DNA of 64,000 nucleotides from an uncultured Pirellula sp. (GTDB lineage Bacteria; Planctomycetota; Planctomycetia; Pirellulales; Pirellulaceae). Below, piece after piece: positions 34,214 to 43,002 of the stretch. Numbering within the stretch: the stretch's first letter is position 1; every line of letters begins with the position of its first letter. The translations under genes and the position numbers were made by a program. The notes under the pieces are model-generated. The model had not been told where the DNA came from. It made no database searches and was given only the letters and a program-made list of their open reading frames with translations. Where the stretch lies: positions 186,001 to 250,000 of the forward strand of contig CAIOHR010000055.1 in assembly GCA_903858115.1 (NCBI GenBank), in the 5' to 3' direction.

Positions 34214-36109
34214 ATGTCCAAAAAATACTCCTACATGCGATTGCTGTCGAGTTGTTTATTCGGTTTCATCGCCTCGGTTGCCAATGGGCAAACCACGGAA
34301 AAAGCCAATACAGATTGGATCAGCGTTGGGGGAGATCGAGGATGCCAACGTTACTCCCCTTTAAAACAAATCGACCAAAAGAATGTTCAAACGCTCGAAG
34401 TCGCTTGGCGATTCCATACGGGAGAAGTCAAGAACGGTGTAGGGAGAACGATTGAGTGCACGCCTCTTATAATCAAGGGCGTCATGTACATCACGACTGC
34501 CGAGCGAATCGTACATGCGCTCGATGCCAAGAGCGGCACTGCACTTTGGTCTTTCGATCCGTTATCTGCAGGACCGCACGCAGGGCCGCTTGCATCGGGT
34601 GGTGTGAATCGTGGACTCGCGTATTGGTCCGATAACAAACCAAACGGACTGCGTCGCATATTGCATGGCACTTCGGATGGCCGGTTGTTTTCGATCGATG
34701 CTTCAACAGGCAAGCTTGACTCCAACTTTGGCGCGATGGGTGTCAAAGATCTCCGTGAAGATCTTGAAGTCCCGATCGGCAAGCTTCCGTATGGTCCAAC
34801 CTCAGCGCCGGCCATCTTCGAAGACTTGGTAATCCTTGGTTTTTCCAACGGCGAAGGGCCAGGCATTGCAGCCCCTGGGGACGTCCGAGCCTTTGATGTG
34901 AGAACAGGTGCGCAACGCTGGTCCTTTCGTACGGTGCCGCGTCCAGGCGAGTATGGAAACGAGACGTGGGGCGGCGAATCATGGAAGAATCGTGGCGGGG
35001 CCAATGCGTGGGGCGGCGTCAGTGTCTCGGAAGAACATGGTATGGTCTTTTGCGGACTTGGTTCAGCAGCCTTTGATTTCTTTGGTGGCGATCGTCCAGG
35101 CGAGAATTTGTTCGCCAATTGCACTGTTGCCTTGGATGGGCGAACTGGGAAGCGACGCTGGCACTTCCAAACGCTGCATCACGACCTATGGGATCACGAT
35201 ACTCCCGTCTATCCCAACGTTGTTTCCATTCAACAAAACGGGCGAGCAAAACCAGCTATTGCGCAAGTGACGAAGACTGGCTTCGTGTTTTTGTTTGATA
35301 TGGAAACCGGCAAGCCGATCTTTGAAGTCAAGGAGCAACCTGTGCCAACGCAAGGTGTGGAGGGTGAGACGCCGTGGCCAACTCAGCCTGTCCCTGTAGT
35401 GCCAGCGCCCTTCTCGGTGCAACATTTTGATGAGAACAATGTTACCAATATTGCTAAGGCGAATCGCGAGTTCGTTCTCGAAAAGATGCTCAAGCTTCGG
35501 CGCGGACCAGCCTTCAATCCACCGAGCTTGGAAGGGACTGTGGTTATACCCGGCTTTCATGGAGGGGCCAATTGGAGCGGCGCCTCGTTCGATCCAGAGA
35601 CAGGCGTTCTTTATGTGAACTCCACGAATCACGCAAACATCCTAACGCTCAAGCCGGCTGCTGCGGGGGCCAAGCATGCGTACGATCATCAGGGATATGT
35701 CCAGTTTGTTGATCAAGAAGGGTATCCAGCGATCGCGCCACCCTGGGGGCAGCTTCATGCGATCGATTTGAACACGGGCAAGTATGTCTGGCAAAGCCTT
35801 CTCGGCGAGTATCCAGAATTGAAGAAGCGAGGTGTCCCGCAAACTGGAACGGAGAACTTTGGTGGGACGATCGTGACCGCAGGTGGTTTGGTCTTTATCG
35901 GTGGGACCAAAGATGAAAAGTTCCGCGCCTTTGACAAATCCACAGGCAAGGTCCTGTGGGAGTATCAGCTAAACGCAGGCGGCTATGCAAATCCATCCAC
36001 CTACAGTGTGGATGGCGTGCAGTACGTCGTGATTGCCGCAGGAGGAGCAGGCAAGCTGGCGACAAAAGCCGGAGATGAATTCGTAGCGTTTCGTTTGCCT
36101 AGCAAGTAG
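34214..36109 (+). CDS. PQQ-dependent quinoprotein dehydrogenase (glucose dehydrogenase-like)
   Basis: 631 residues from the ATG at 34214, supported by GGAGG five bases upstream and by the signal peptide that starts there (ending near VANGQ). The mature protein begins with GGDRGCQRYSPLKQID, the standard first-blade motif of PQQ dehydrogenases. Repeated beta-propeller tryptophan-docking motifs follow (for example LDAKSGTALWSF, LDGRTGKRRWHF, FDKSTGKVLWEY). Such periplasmic enzymes oxidise sugars or alcohols and pass electrons to quinones or cytochromes. It has no membrane domain of the Gcd type. The substrate is not determinable from sequence. Confidence 0.88.
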   Translation: MSKKYSYMRLLSSCLFGFIASVANGQTTEKANTDWISVGGDRGCQRYSPLKQIDQKNVQTLEVAWRFHTGEVKNGVGRTIECTPLIIKGVMYITTAERIVHALDAKSGTALWSFDPLSAGPHAGPLASGGVNRGLAYWSDNKPNGLRRILHGTSDGRLFSIDASTGKLDSNFGAMGVKDLREDLEVPIGKLPYGPTSAPAIFEDLVILGFSNGEGPGIAAPGDVRAFDVRTGAQRWSFRTVPRPGEYGNETWGGESWKNRGGANAWGGVSVSEEHGMVFCGLGSAAFDFFGGDRPGENLFANCTVALDGRTGKRRWHFQTLHHDLWDHDTPVYPNVVSIQQNGRAKPAIAQVTKTGFVFLFDMETGKPIFEVKEQPVPTQGVEGETPWPTQPVPVVPAPFSVQHFDENNVTNIAKANREFVLEKMLKLRRGPAFNPPSLEGTVVIPGFHGGANWSGASFDPETGVLYVNSTNHANILTLKPAAAGAKHAYDHQGYVQFVDQEGYPAIAPPWGQLHAIDLNTGKYVWQSLLGEYPELKKRGVPQTGTENFGGTIVTAGGLVFIGGTKDEKFRAFDKSTGKVLWEYQLNAGGYANPSTYSVDGVQYVVIAAGGAGKLATKAGDEFVAFRLPSK

Positions 36110-36134
36110 CGGACGTTGCCTAAAAAGCGTGTGC

Positions 36135-36175
36135 GCGTGAGCGAGGGATTCCGTACCACTCGCTCACGCTTCGGG
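36135..36175 (+). repeat. Dispersed palindromic repeat, copy 2
   Basis: GCGTGAGCGAG (36135-36145) and its perfect complement (36159-36169) form a hairpin continuing into TTCGGGTTG, the same core as the repeat at 33905-33961. It lies between convergent genes and could act as a transcription terminator. Confidence 0.6.
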
Positions 36176-36258
36176 TTGCAATGGCCCTTTGTTTGGCGGC
36201 CAATCTGCTGAAGCAAAAAGCCGATTTAGCCGAGAGCGAGATCAGAGCATCCGTATCC

Positions 36259-36768
36259 TTACGCCTTCTTCTTTTTCTTGCCTTCCTTTTCCTTGAGGTT
36301 GTCTTTCAGTTGAGGCGGTAACTTTTCGATTTGCTCAGGCTTGAGGAGTTTGCCGATTTCAATGCGTACTTTCGAAAGCTGTGCTTCGGTTTCTTGCATT
36401 ACCTTCTTTTGTGCCTCGCTCAATGCCAAAGCCTTGTCGACGGCTTCTTGGACTTCTTTTTGCTTCTTGCCAGCTTCCCGTGCTTCTTTTGTGGCTTCTG
36501 TTCGCTTTTTCAGAATTTCAGCGGTGATACCGCCTTCGGTTCTGGTCTTTGTCACTTCCTTTGCGACTTTGGTCCAAAGTTCTTTGATCTTGGTTGACTG
36601 CTCTTCGGTCAACTCCGCCTTCTCCAATTGCTTCATGAATTGGTCGATCATCTGTTGTTCTGGACTCACATTTCCTTTCTTGCCCTTACCTTTCTCTTGG
36701 GCCTGCGCGGTCCATGGGCTTAGAGTTAACAACGATACAGCCACTAATGCCATCAACATCTTCTTCAT
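36259..36768 (-). CDS. Small secreted Lys/Glu-rich helical protein
   Basis: 169 residues with a signal peptide ending AQAQ. AAAGGTGA just upstream of the ATG supports the start. The mature part is almost entirely charged helix and ends in a run of lysines. The repeated L-T/S-E-x-Q-x-x-x-(I/V) pattern (LTEEQSTKI, LSEAQKKVM) recalls the LTxxQ motif of Spy/CpxP periplasmic chaperones, but similarity is weak. It lies 36 bp downstream of the DUF1501 gene start region's operon end, on the same strand, after the DUF1501 stop at 36805. Function unknown. Confidence 0.75.
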   Translation of the reverse strand: MKKMLMALVAVSLLTLSPWTAQAQEKGKGKKGNVSPEQQMIDQFMKQLEKAELTEEQSTKIKELWTKVAKEVTKTRTEGGITAEILKKRTEATKEAREAGKKQKEVQEAVDKALALSEAQKKVMQETEAQLSKVRIEIGKLLKPEQIEKLPPQLKDNLKEKEGKKKKKA

Positions 36769-36804
36769 CTTGTCACCTTTTCTCCAGGTTGATCTGATTG
36801 AAAC

Positions 36805-38109
36805 CTACGCAAACAATTGTGGGACGACCTCGCCGTCGCGTACCAATGTGATGGGACGTCCGGTTTCGGTTTGGAATTCTTGTTTATGATCTATACCCAA
36901 GTTGTAGTAGAACGATGCTGCGACATCGTCGGGTTTGATCGCTTCGTTGGCGGGACCAGCGGCTGTTTCATCGGACGCACCGATCACTTGGCCGCCCCGC
37001 ACTTTACCACCTGCCATCAGCATGAACATGCATCGTGGATAATGGTCGCGACCGCCGAGGGTTGCTCGCGTGTTCACTTTCGGAGTGCGTCCAAACTCGC
37101 CTGTTACCATGACGGCTGTGGAACTTAGCAAACCCTTTTGCTGTAATCCGACCAACAGCGACGAAAGGCCGTTGTCCAGCTTCGGTAGCTGCTTGTTGCT
37201 CAGGATATTGAAGATGTCGGTATGATTGTCCCAACCACCAATGGACAGTGAAACGAAACGTACTCCTGATTCAATGAGTCGAATGGCAAGCAAACAACTT
37301 TGCTCAAAGGCATCAGCACCGAACTGTGCAGCGAAGGTTGGTGATTCCTTGGAGATATCAAAGGCAGACCTAGCGCGTTCGCTGGTCAACATCGAAAACG
37401 CTTTGTCGCTAAAGCGATTGAGACCGGTCAAGAGTTGATCCTTTCCTTCGAGCGACGCAAAGGTGGTATCGATATCGCGCAACAAGCTTTGACGTCGGTC
37501 CAATTGCTCTACGGTTATGCCAGCTCCTAATGATATGCCTCGCACATTGAACGGCTTCCCTTGCTGTGGTGTTTGGGAAGTGTTCATCGGCGCGTACTGA
37601 ATACCGAGAAAGCCGGAGCGTTGACCGCCGTTAGGGATAGCAACGAATGGGGGAATATCGTTCTCGACTGGGCGTTCTTTAGAGACCACTGCTCCGTATC
37701 CCGGATACTCTAGCGACGCCAAAGGGCGGCTGCCGGTATTGACGTACTCGCTTCCCAATCGGTGAGCGGCTAATGTGTGCGATACACCGCGCAGAATGGC
37801 GTATTTGTCAAAGTTCTTCGCCAATTTGGGCAAGTGTTCAGAAATCCGAACCCCAGGAACGCAGGTTTCGATCGTTTTGAAATCACCTCGAATCCCTTCC
37901 GGCGCATCGGGTTTAGGGTCGAACGTGTCGAGGTGCGATGGCCCACCGTTGAGATCGATAAAGATCCCAGACGTTGCATGCCCTTCTTTCACGTGACCTG
38001 CTTCGGCAAGCTGCAAATAGTTAGCGAGCCCAAAGCCACCTGCGGTTAAACCACCGATTCGAATAAAGTCTCGTCGCTTAACACCATCGCAGTATTTGTG
38101 GAGTGACAT
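36805..38109 (-). CDS. DUF1501 (sulfatase-fold) exported protein
   Basis: 434 residues. A Tat signal (KRRDFIRIGGLTAGGFGLANYL) starts near residue 10. The body shows DUF1501 hallmarks: FIDLNGGPSHLDTFDPKPDAP near residue 50, SLSIGGWDNHTD near 290 and GEFGRTPKVN near 335. The fold resembles alkaline phosphatases and sulfatases, but activity has not been established for the family. It is exceptionally expanded in planctomycetes and nearly always follows a DUF1549/DUF1553 gene, as here (28 bp downstream). It is the last gene of the sigma-factor operon before the small secreted protein. Confidence 0.92.
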   Translation of the reverse strand: MSLHKYCDGVKRRDFIRIGGLTAGGFGLANYLQLAEAGHVKEGHATSGIFIDLNGGPSHLDTFDPKPDAPEGIRGDFKTIETCVPGVRISEHLPKLAKNFDKYAILRGVSHTLAAHRLGSEYVNTGSRPLASLEYPGYGAVVSKERPVENDIPPFVAIPNGGQRSGFLGIQYAPMNTSQTPQQGKPFNVRGISLGAGITVEQLDRRQSLLRDIDTTFASLEGKDQLLTGLNRFSDKAFSMLTSERARSAFDISKESPTFAAQFGADAFEQSCLLAIRLIESGVRFVSLSIGGWDNHTDIFNILSNKQLPKLDNGLSSLLVGLQQKGLLSSTAVMVTGEFGRTPKVNTRATLGGRDHYPRCMFMLMAGGKVRGGQVIGASDETAAGPANEAIKPDDVAASFYYNLGIDHKQEFQTETGRPITLVRDGEVVPQLFA

Positions 38110-38137
38110 CTGATTTTTCCTTTATTGGTATGGTGGG

Positions 38138-41026
38138 TTAGTGATTCAAAATGAATTCTTTGGAATTGATGAGCGCCCATAGCAGATCGCTCAAGCCTCG
38201 GGTGGGTGACTCCGATTGCGAAATCGAAGCAAAGGAGCGTTCTACTTCGGAAGGAGAGGGCTTGCGTGACAGGGTGCGAAGATAGGCTTCTTCAATCAAT
38301 CCATCCATCTTGAGCCGGTCTGCATTCACAACGATTCCGGTCGCTTTTTTATCTGAGTTGGCCTTATCCGCCGATTCGGATTGCTCGGCCTTCTTCGCAA
38401 GCAATTCCGTTTGAGACGCAAATTTCTTCTCGCGATTGGCCAAGAGCGTTTTTAGCTCTTTGACTTTTTTCTCTTCCTTCTCATTCTTTGTCATGCGTTC
38501 GATACGCGTCTTCAGCGAGCGGATTTCGCGGTCGAGGTCGTCCGCAATCTTCTGATCTTTATCCGATGCGCCACTCATCATCATTTCGTCGCGGCCAGCT
38601 TTCTCTTTCGGATTACGATCCGACGGTAGCAACGGCCAATCATTCTCTTTCGCTATCTGGGCCAGCCAACTATCTTTCGAATCGCTCATAGCTCGGAGAA
38701 CATCCGAATCGTTTCGAATGAAAACCGTTTGAAGCAGGCTCGGTTCGCTCGTGCGGTCGCAATCGCAGTTGCTTTCGCGAATCGAACGTCCGAAAACACT
38801 CAACGCGTACTGATCGCCATTGCCACGATTTCTCGCACTGCCTCCTGCCATGGTCATGGCACGGCTGACTTCGAGATTGCACATGGAGGCTGCCGTTTTG
38901 TCGCTAGAAACCGCAATTTTGATGGCGTCGTAAGCGGTCTCGGCTGGCAATCGTCGTAACAATGCATGGGAGAAATTCCGACGGTCCAGTTCATTCGATG
39001 CGTTCGTCCGCCATGTGCGTTGATACGCTTCTGTATTTACGATCGTTCGATGCAACCACTTGAGGTCAAATCCACTTTCGATAAACGATTCGGCTAACCA
39101 GTTGAGAAGTTGTTCGTTGCTCGGTGCGTTGGCTAGGTTCAAATCATCAGGCGGATTCACAATCCCTGCTTGGAAGTAGTGAGCCCAAACTCGGTTGACG
39201 ATCGCTTTCGCGAAGTACGGATTGTTTTTGCTTCTCAGCCATTCCATCAGTGGAACACGAGGGTCTTCCACGCGAGACAGGTCGACAAAATCGCCACCCA
39301 GCAATCTCGCGGTAGGGGCCGCTTTGGGAGCGGGTTCTTTCTTCTTGCTTCCTTTCCCTTCGCTCTTTGCTTCACTCTGTTTTACAATCTTCGAAGCTGT
39401 ATACACTTCGGGGAAGGGGAGCGTTTTGTCAAAGGATCCCTTAAACTTCTCTTGAATCGACTTGGCAAGCTGATTCCCTTTGGTTGATTTGGGAATTCCT
39501 AATCCTTCGATAATCGAATCAAAATCACTCTTCGAATCCGAAGCCAGTTTGTTCTGTCTGGCTTCAATTCCATCAAACAATCGTTCAAATTGATCGAAAT
39601 CTTTCTTGGACCATTGATCGAACGGATGCTTGTGGCACTGTGCGCATTGGATACGAACGCCGCAGAATGCATACGCGAACGCCACCGCGCGATCTTCCGC
39701 TTTTTGTTGGTTGTTGCGAGCCCAGTAGTACATCATGTCGGACCGCTTCGCGAAGCTTTTGCCCGACTTGTCATTGGCGATCTCGGTCATCGCTTCGCAA
39801 TACTCGCGATAGCTTTCGTTTGGCTCGCGGGATACTGCAGTAACGATCCCCTCCACGATTTGATCGTAAGGGACATTTCTGTTAACTCGGTCGTAGATCC
39901 ACTGATACCAATGTTGCGATTGATTGCCGCGAACGTAAGAAAAATTGTTGAGCTGATCTTCGTTGTTTCCGGTGATATCGCACAAGAACGTGGTCCAAAG
40001 GGCTGCATAACCAGGTGATGCGAGCAATTGCTCAACAGCCTTGGCTCGTTTGTCGGGCGATGTGTCGGCTAGGAATTCGCGCACTTGAATGGAGGTCGGT
40101 AACGTTCCGGATATGTCGAGAGACACTCGGCGGAAGAACTCTTCGTCTGATGCAATCTCCGAAGGCTGGATTCCTAGTTTGTCTAACTTTGTGAGCACCC
40201 ATCGATCCACGGGGTTGGCAGCACTGGCGATTTGCTTCGTCAGTATACCGGACGGACCCGAAGGTCGAATTACACTGACTGGCACTACGGCATTGTCGTA
40301 CGACACAACAACGTGCGTGTCACCTCGCTCCCCGCCGGTGATCACACCGTGCATGTCGACTTGTGCAATCGCGGTGTCGTTGCTGACAAATCGGCAGAGA
40401 GTCGTGACGTCTTCTCGGCTTCCGTCGTTCCAAACCGCAATCGCTTGAATAGCTTTGCTTTTTCCGGGGGCATCGAATGACACCTCGAGAGGTGTGACTT
40501 CGAGTTGTTCTAGCTTCAGTTCGGTGGTTCGCGATTTCTTTTTCTTGGGTGCTCCAGCTTCGATCCAGGTTCGAAGCACTTGATACTCCCAACCACCCTT
40601 TTCGTATCGTTTGCCACCATCGTGCGCGTCCGCATCGACGGGCTTGGTCAGGATGAGACTTTCCAACGGAGACTTTGCATTGACTCGGTCATTGTCCAAA
40701 AGGGCTTTGTGGTCGACGTCAAAGTCGTATCCGAACAGCGACAGCATAAAACCACCTTGCCCCTGAAAGGAGCCGTGGCATGCGCGACCGTTGCACCCGA
40801 GCCGGCCCAACAATGGGGATATGTGTTTTTGGAAGTCTGGAACTTCTTCGGTCGAGACTATGCCATCCGGAGTGGGCTTGAATCGCTCGCTCAACGATGG
40901 CATCGTCGTGGAATGGGTCTCCGCAAAAATGTTTGCAGGGCTGCAAGCAATTGCGAATACAACCAAATAGCTGAAGAATACTCGTGCCATGAAGTTAGGT
41001 CCGTTACGATGGGTCGAATAGTTCAT
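38138..41026 (-). CDS. DUF1549/DUF1553 surface protein with cytochrome-like heme motifs and Ig-like domain
   Basis: 962 residues. The ATG at 41026 overlaps the upstream stop (ATGA). An internal ATG at 40990 directly precedes the signal peptide and is an alternative. After the signal peptide a cytochrome-like module has CNGRACH (a CX4CH motif), then a bacterial Ig-like domain (about 165-260), DUF1549 (about 270-480, with QCAQCHKHPF, a CxxCH motif) and DUF1553 (about 575-950). A charged coiled-coil insertion lies near 840-895. It always pairs with DUF1501 proteins in planctomycetes. The partnership is thought to concern surface degradation or binding, but no function is proven. Confidence 0.92.
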   Translation of the reverse strand: MNYSTHRNGPNFMARVFFSYLVVFAIACSPANIFAETHSTTMPSLSERFKPTPDGIVSTEEVPDFQKHISPLLGRLGCNGRACHGSFQGQGGFMLSLFGYDFDVDHKALLDNDRVNAKSPLESLILTKPVDADAHDGGKRYEKGGWEYQVLRTWIEAGAPKKKKSRTTELKLEQLEVTPLEVSFDAPGKSKAIQAIAVWNDGSREDVTTLCRFVSNDTAIAQVDMHGVITGGERGDTHVVVSYDNAVVPVSVIRPSGPSGILTKQIASAANPVDRWVLTKLDKLGIQPSEIASDEEFFRRVSLDISGTLPTSIQVREFLADTSPDKRAKAVEQLLASPGYAALWTTFLCDITGNNEDQLNNFSYVRGNQSQHWYQWIYDRVNRNVPYDQIVEGIVTAVSREPNESYREYCEAMTEIANDKSGKSFAKRSDMMYYWARNNQQKAEDRAVAFAYAFCGVRIQCAQCHKHPFDQWSKKDFDQFERLFDGIEARQNKLASDSKSDFDSIIEGLGIPKSTKGNQLAKSIQEKFKGSFDKTLPFPEVYTASKIVKQSEAKSEGKGSKKKEPAPKAAPTARLLGGDFVDLSRVEDPRVPLMEWLRSKNNPYFAKAIVNRVWAHYFQAGIVNPPDDLNLANAPSNEQLLNWLAESFIESGFDLKWLHRTIVNTEAYQRTWRTNASNELDRRNFSHALLRRLPAETAYDAIKIAVSSDKTAASMCNLEVSRAMTMAGGSARNRGNGDQYALSVFGRSIRESNCDCDRTSEPSLLQTVFIRNDSDVLRAMSDSKDSWLAQIAKENDWPLLPSDRNPKEKAGRDEMMMSGASDKDQKIADDLDREIRSLKTRIERMTKNEKEEKKVKELKTLLANREKKFASQTELLAKKAEQSESADKANSDKKATGIVVNADRLKMDGLIEEAYLRTLSRKPSPSEVERSFASISQSESPTRGLSDLLWALINSKEFILNH

Positions 41027-41667
41027 TTGTCGTTCCTTTTGCTTTTCGGTTTCTTGGCGTCAACCTTCTTGATCAACGCGGACAATTGCTGGTCCAACCG
41101 ATCCGATTCATTGCTTTGTAGGCGTTCTAAAGATTCTTGGATTTGCTTTTCTCGCGTCTTCAAATTGTCTTGCTCGATGCGAAGTCGTTTCACTTGATTC
41201 TCATGGCGCTTTTTGACAAGCTCGCGCAAGGCCTTTTCATCAAGCGTTTGTTCTTTGGCGACTGCGCGCGCCATCATCATGTCGATCTTCGATTGAAGCT
41301 TCCAACCCTCAAGATCGACCTCGTAAAGGGGTTTGTCTCGGGATTGAAGCTGTTCTAGCCGTTTGCGAATCTTGGTAATTTCGTTGATGGCCGTTTCGTA
41401 TTCCTTTGGCTTCATCGCTTTGAGAACTTGAAGCAAACTTGCCAGTGCAGGATCATGCGCCTCGACAAACTTCAAAGCTAGCGACTCTCTTTCCTCCAGC
41501 GTGGGAGCGGAGTCAGACGACTCTTTCGATTGGGTCGCGATAACCTTGCCATTTAGCGAAGAAGTTTTCCTTGCATCATCCGCTATCGCGGTGAAAGATG
41601 TCGTGCAGCACAGCAAGAAAGCAGTTGCGCATTTTGAACAACGATCGAATCCAGATGGCGTTTTCAC
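41023..41667 (-). CDS. Secreted coiled-coil protein in sigma-factor operon
   Basis: 214 residues starting at a GTG at 41667 that overlaps the upstream stop as GTGA, and ending in an ATGA overlap with the DUF1549/1553 gene. This double coupling is the main reason to accept the GTG start. An N-terminal hydrophobic region (about 12-27) looks like a signal peptide or anchor. Residues about 60-205 are charged and helical, likely coiled coil. No known domain. Its position between a putative anti-sigma factor and the DUF1549 protein suggests a role in that surface system. Confidence 0.8.
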   Translation of the reverse strand: MKTPSGFDRCSKCATAFLLCCTTSFTAIADDARKTSSLNGKVIATQSKESSDSAPTLEERESLALKFVEAHDPALASLLQVLKAMKPKEYETAINEITKIRKRLEQLQSRDKPLYEVDLEGWKLQSKIDMMMARAVAKEQTLDEKALRELVKKRHENQVKRLRIEQDNLKTREKQIQESLERLQSNESDRLDQQLSALIKKVDAKKPKSKRNDK

Positions 41668-42239
41668 TGGACCGTCTCCGTGTTCACTGAGTCACTTACA
41701 ATGGCGGCTAAAAGAATCCAGTCAGGTAGATCGTTGTCGAGACCTTTGGGCTCCAAACCGAGCAAGCTGTCGTCCAATTCGGATTGGCTCGAAAGGGAAG
41801 TCTCATTCTTGAGATCCGCGTTTTGCTGTTCGGTCTTTGTCGACTGAAGATCGGTCCACGCTGCGGCAACTTCGGACATTGGTTCCGCCGAACCATCTTT
41901 CGATGAGTAATCGAGATTTAGCAGGAACAAACTGACCATTGCAGAAATGGTTGCCAACGCCATCCATGCAGGATCGAAGGAGAATCTCGGCATCGCGACC
42001 GAAGCGATTGGTTTTGCCAAAGTCGTCTTTGTTAACGAATGGCATTCAACATTGACCTCATTTTGGTTCTTGATAGCAAAGACCAACGAAACTGCATGCG
42101 AAACGGCTTCTGCTAGCAGTGGATCGTCGACCATCCGAGTTTCAAAAGCGTCGCAGTCGATTGCGGGGTCTCGCAATACATAAAGCATCGCTTCAAGATC
42201 GCGTTGGTCGGAGACATTATTCGGGATGGGTAGGTTCAT
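41664..42239 (-). CDS. Putative membrane anti-sigma factor
   Basis: 191 residues. One clear transmembrane segment (about residues 96-113, WMALATISAMVSLFLL) separates a cytoplasmic N-terminal domain from a charged C-terminal tail. The gene starts 6 bp after the ECF sigma stop. Position and topology are those of an anti-sigma factor, but the usual zinc-binding HxxxCxxC motif is absent, so the assignment is inference. The stop overlaps the next start as GTGA. Confidence 0.65.
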   Translation of the reverse strand: MNLPIPNNVSDQRDLEAMLYVLRDPAIDCDAFETRMVDDPLLAEAVSHAVSLVFAIKNQNEVNVECHSLTKTTLAKPIASVAMPRFSFDPAWMALATISAMVSLFLLNLDYSSKDGSAEPMSEVAAAWTDLQSTKTEQQNADLKNETSLSSQSELDDSLLGLEPKGLDNDLPDWILLAAIVSDSVNTETVQ

Positions 42240-42245
42240 GTTTGT

Positions 42246-42755
42246 TTATCCACTGGCGTTTCTTAATCTCTGCAGAGCCAATCGCATTCGAGACAATGCG
42301 GTCCCGAGCGGGATCTGCAACTCTTCCGCGATTTGACCAAAGGTCTTGTCTTCCACGATCCTCATGTTGACGACGATTTTTTGTTCTGGAGGCAGGCTGA
42401 CAATTCTCGCTTGGAGCTCCTGCAACTCTTCGGAACTACTCAATCGCGCTAACGGACTCATCTCGTAACGTGGCCCCGACTCGCGAACCGCTTCGATCGC
42501 CTTCGATTGATGACGGTTCTCTGCAAACTTGATTCGCAAAGCTTCTCGATGCACAGTCGTGAACATCCAAGCTTTTCGGGCGTTCGGCTCGACATCTCCG
42601 CCGAAGCGAGAGAGCGAGATGAATGCAATTTGAACCGCGTCTGCAGCCAACGACCAGTCTCGAAGGATCGCCCAAGCGTATCGCTCTAGCAAAACCCTCC
42701 AATCTCGATGGCAATCTGCCACGATGCTAGGGTCCAGCGGTCGTTCTGGCGTCAT
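42246..42755 (-). CDS. ECF-type sigma factor heading the DUF1549/DUF1501 operon
   Basis: 169 residues from the ATG at 42755, preceded by GGAG at a suitable distance; a TTG two codons upstream is unnecessary. Region 2 is recognisable in the AWAILRDWSLAADAVQIAFI segment and region 4 in LPPEQKIVVNMRIVEDKTFGQIAEEL with the recognition helix IPLGTALSRMRLAL. It belongs to the extracytoplasmic-function class and is the first gene of a minus-strand operon that continues through a putative anti-sigma, coiled-coil, DUF1549/1553 and DUF1501 genes. It probably controls its own operon. Confidence 0.88.
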   Translation of the reverse strand: MTPERPLDPSIVADCHRDWRVLLERYAWAILRDWSLAADAVQIAFISLSRFGGDVEPNARKAWMFTTVHREALRIKFAENRHQSKAIEAVRESGPRYEMSPLARLSSSEELQELQARIVSLPPEQKIVVNMRIVEDKTFGQIAEELQIPLGTALSRMRLALQRLRNASG

Positions 42756-43002
42756 TGCCAAACTCCCTGCTCCGTCCGATTTTTAGGCAAGAATCTCAAA
42801 ATACCTTGTAATCGATAAGAGGTCGGCTGGTCTTCACGGAGTTTAAGGAGGAGAGATCTCAACGCTTTATTCACTCGGCCTACGAAAAAAATGGAAATTT
42901 TGCAATATCCCAGCATTCTACGCAACTTTGCTATCATCTTGACGCTATGACATTGGCAATGTTGACACGTTTGCAATATGAATATGGACCGTTCACCCTT
43001 CG

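Noticed and set aside
34387-35124. 245-residue minus-strand open frame under the PQQ dehydrogenase
   Set aside because: It is a mirror of a well-supported beta-propeller gene with no domain of its own.
42762-43002. TTGACA-like hexamer at 42962-42967 as a promoter
   Set aside because: No -10 hexamer at a suitable distance was found on either strand.
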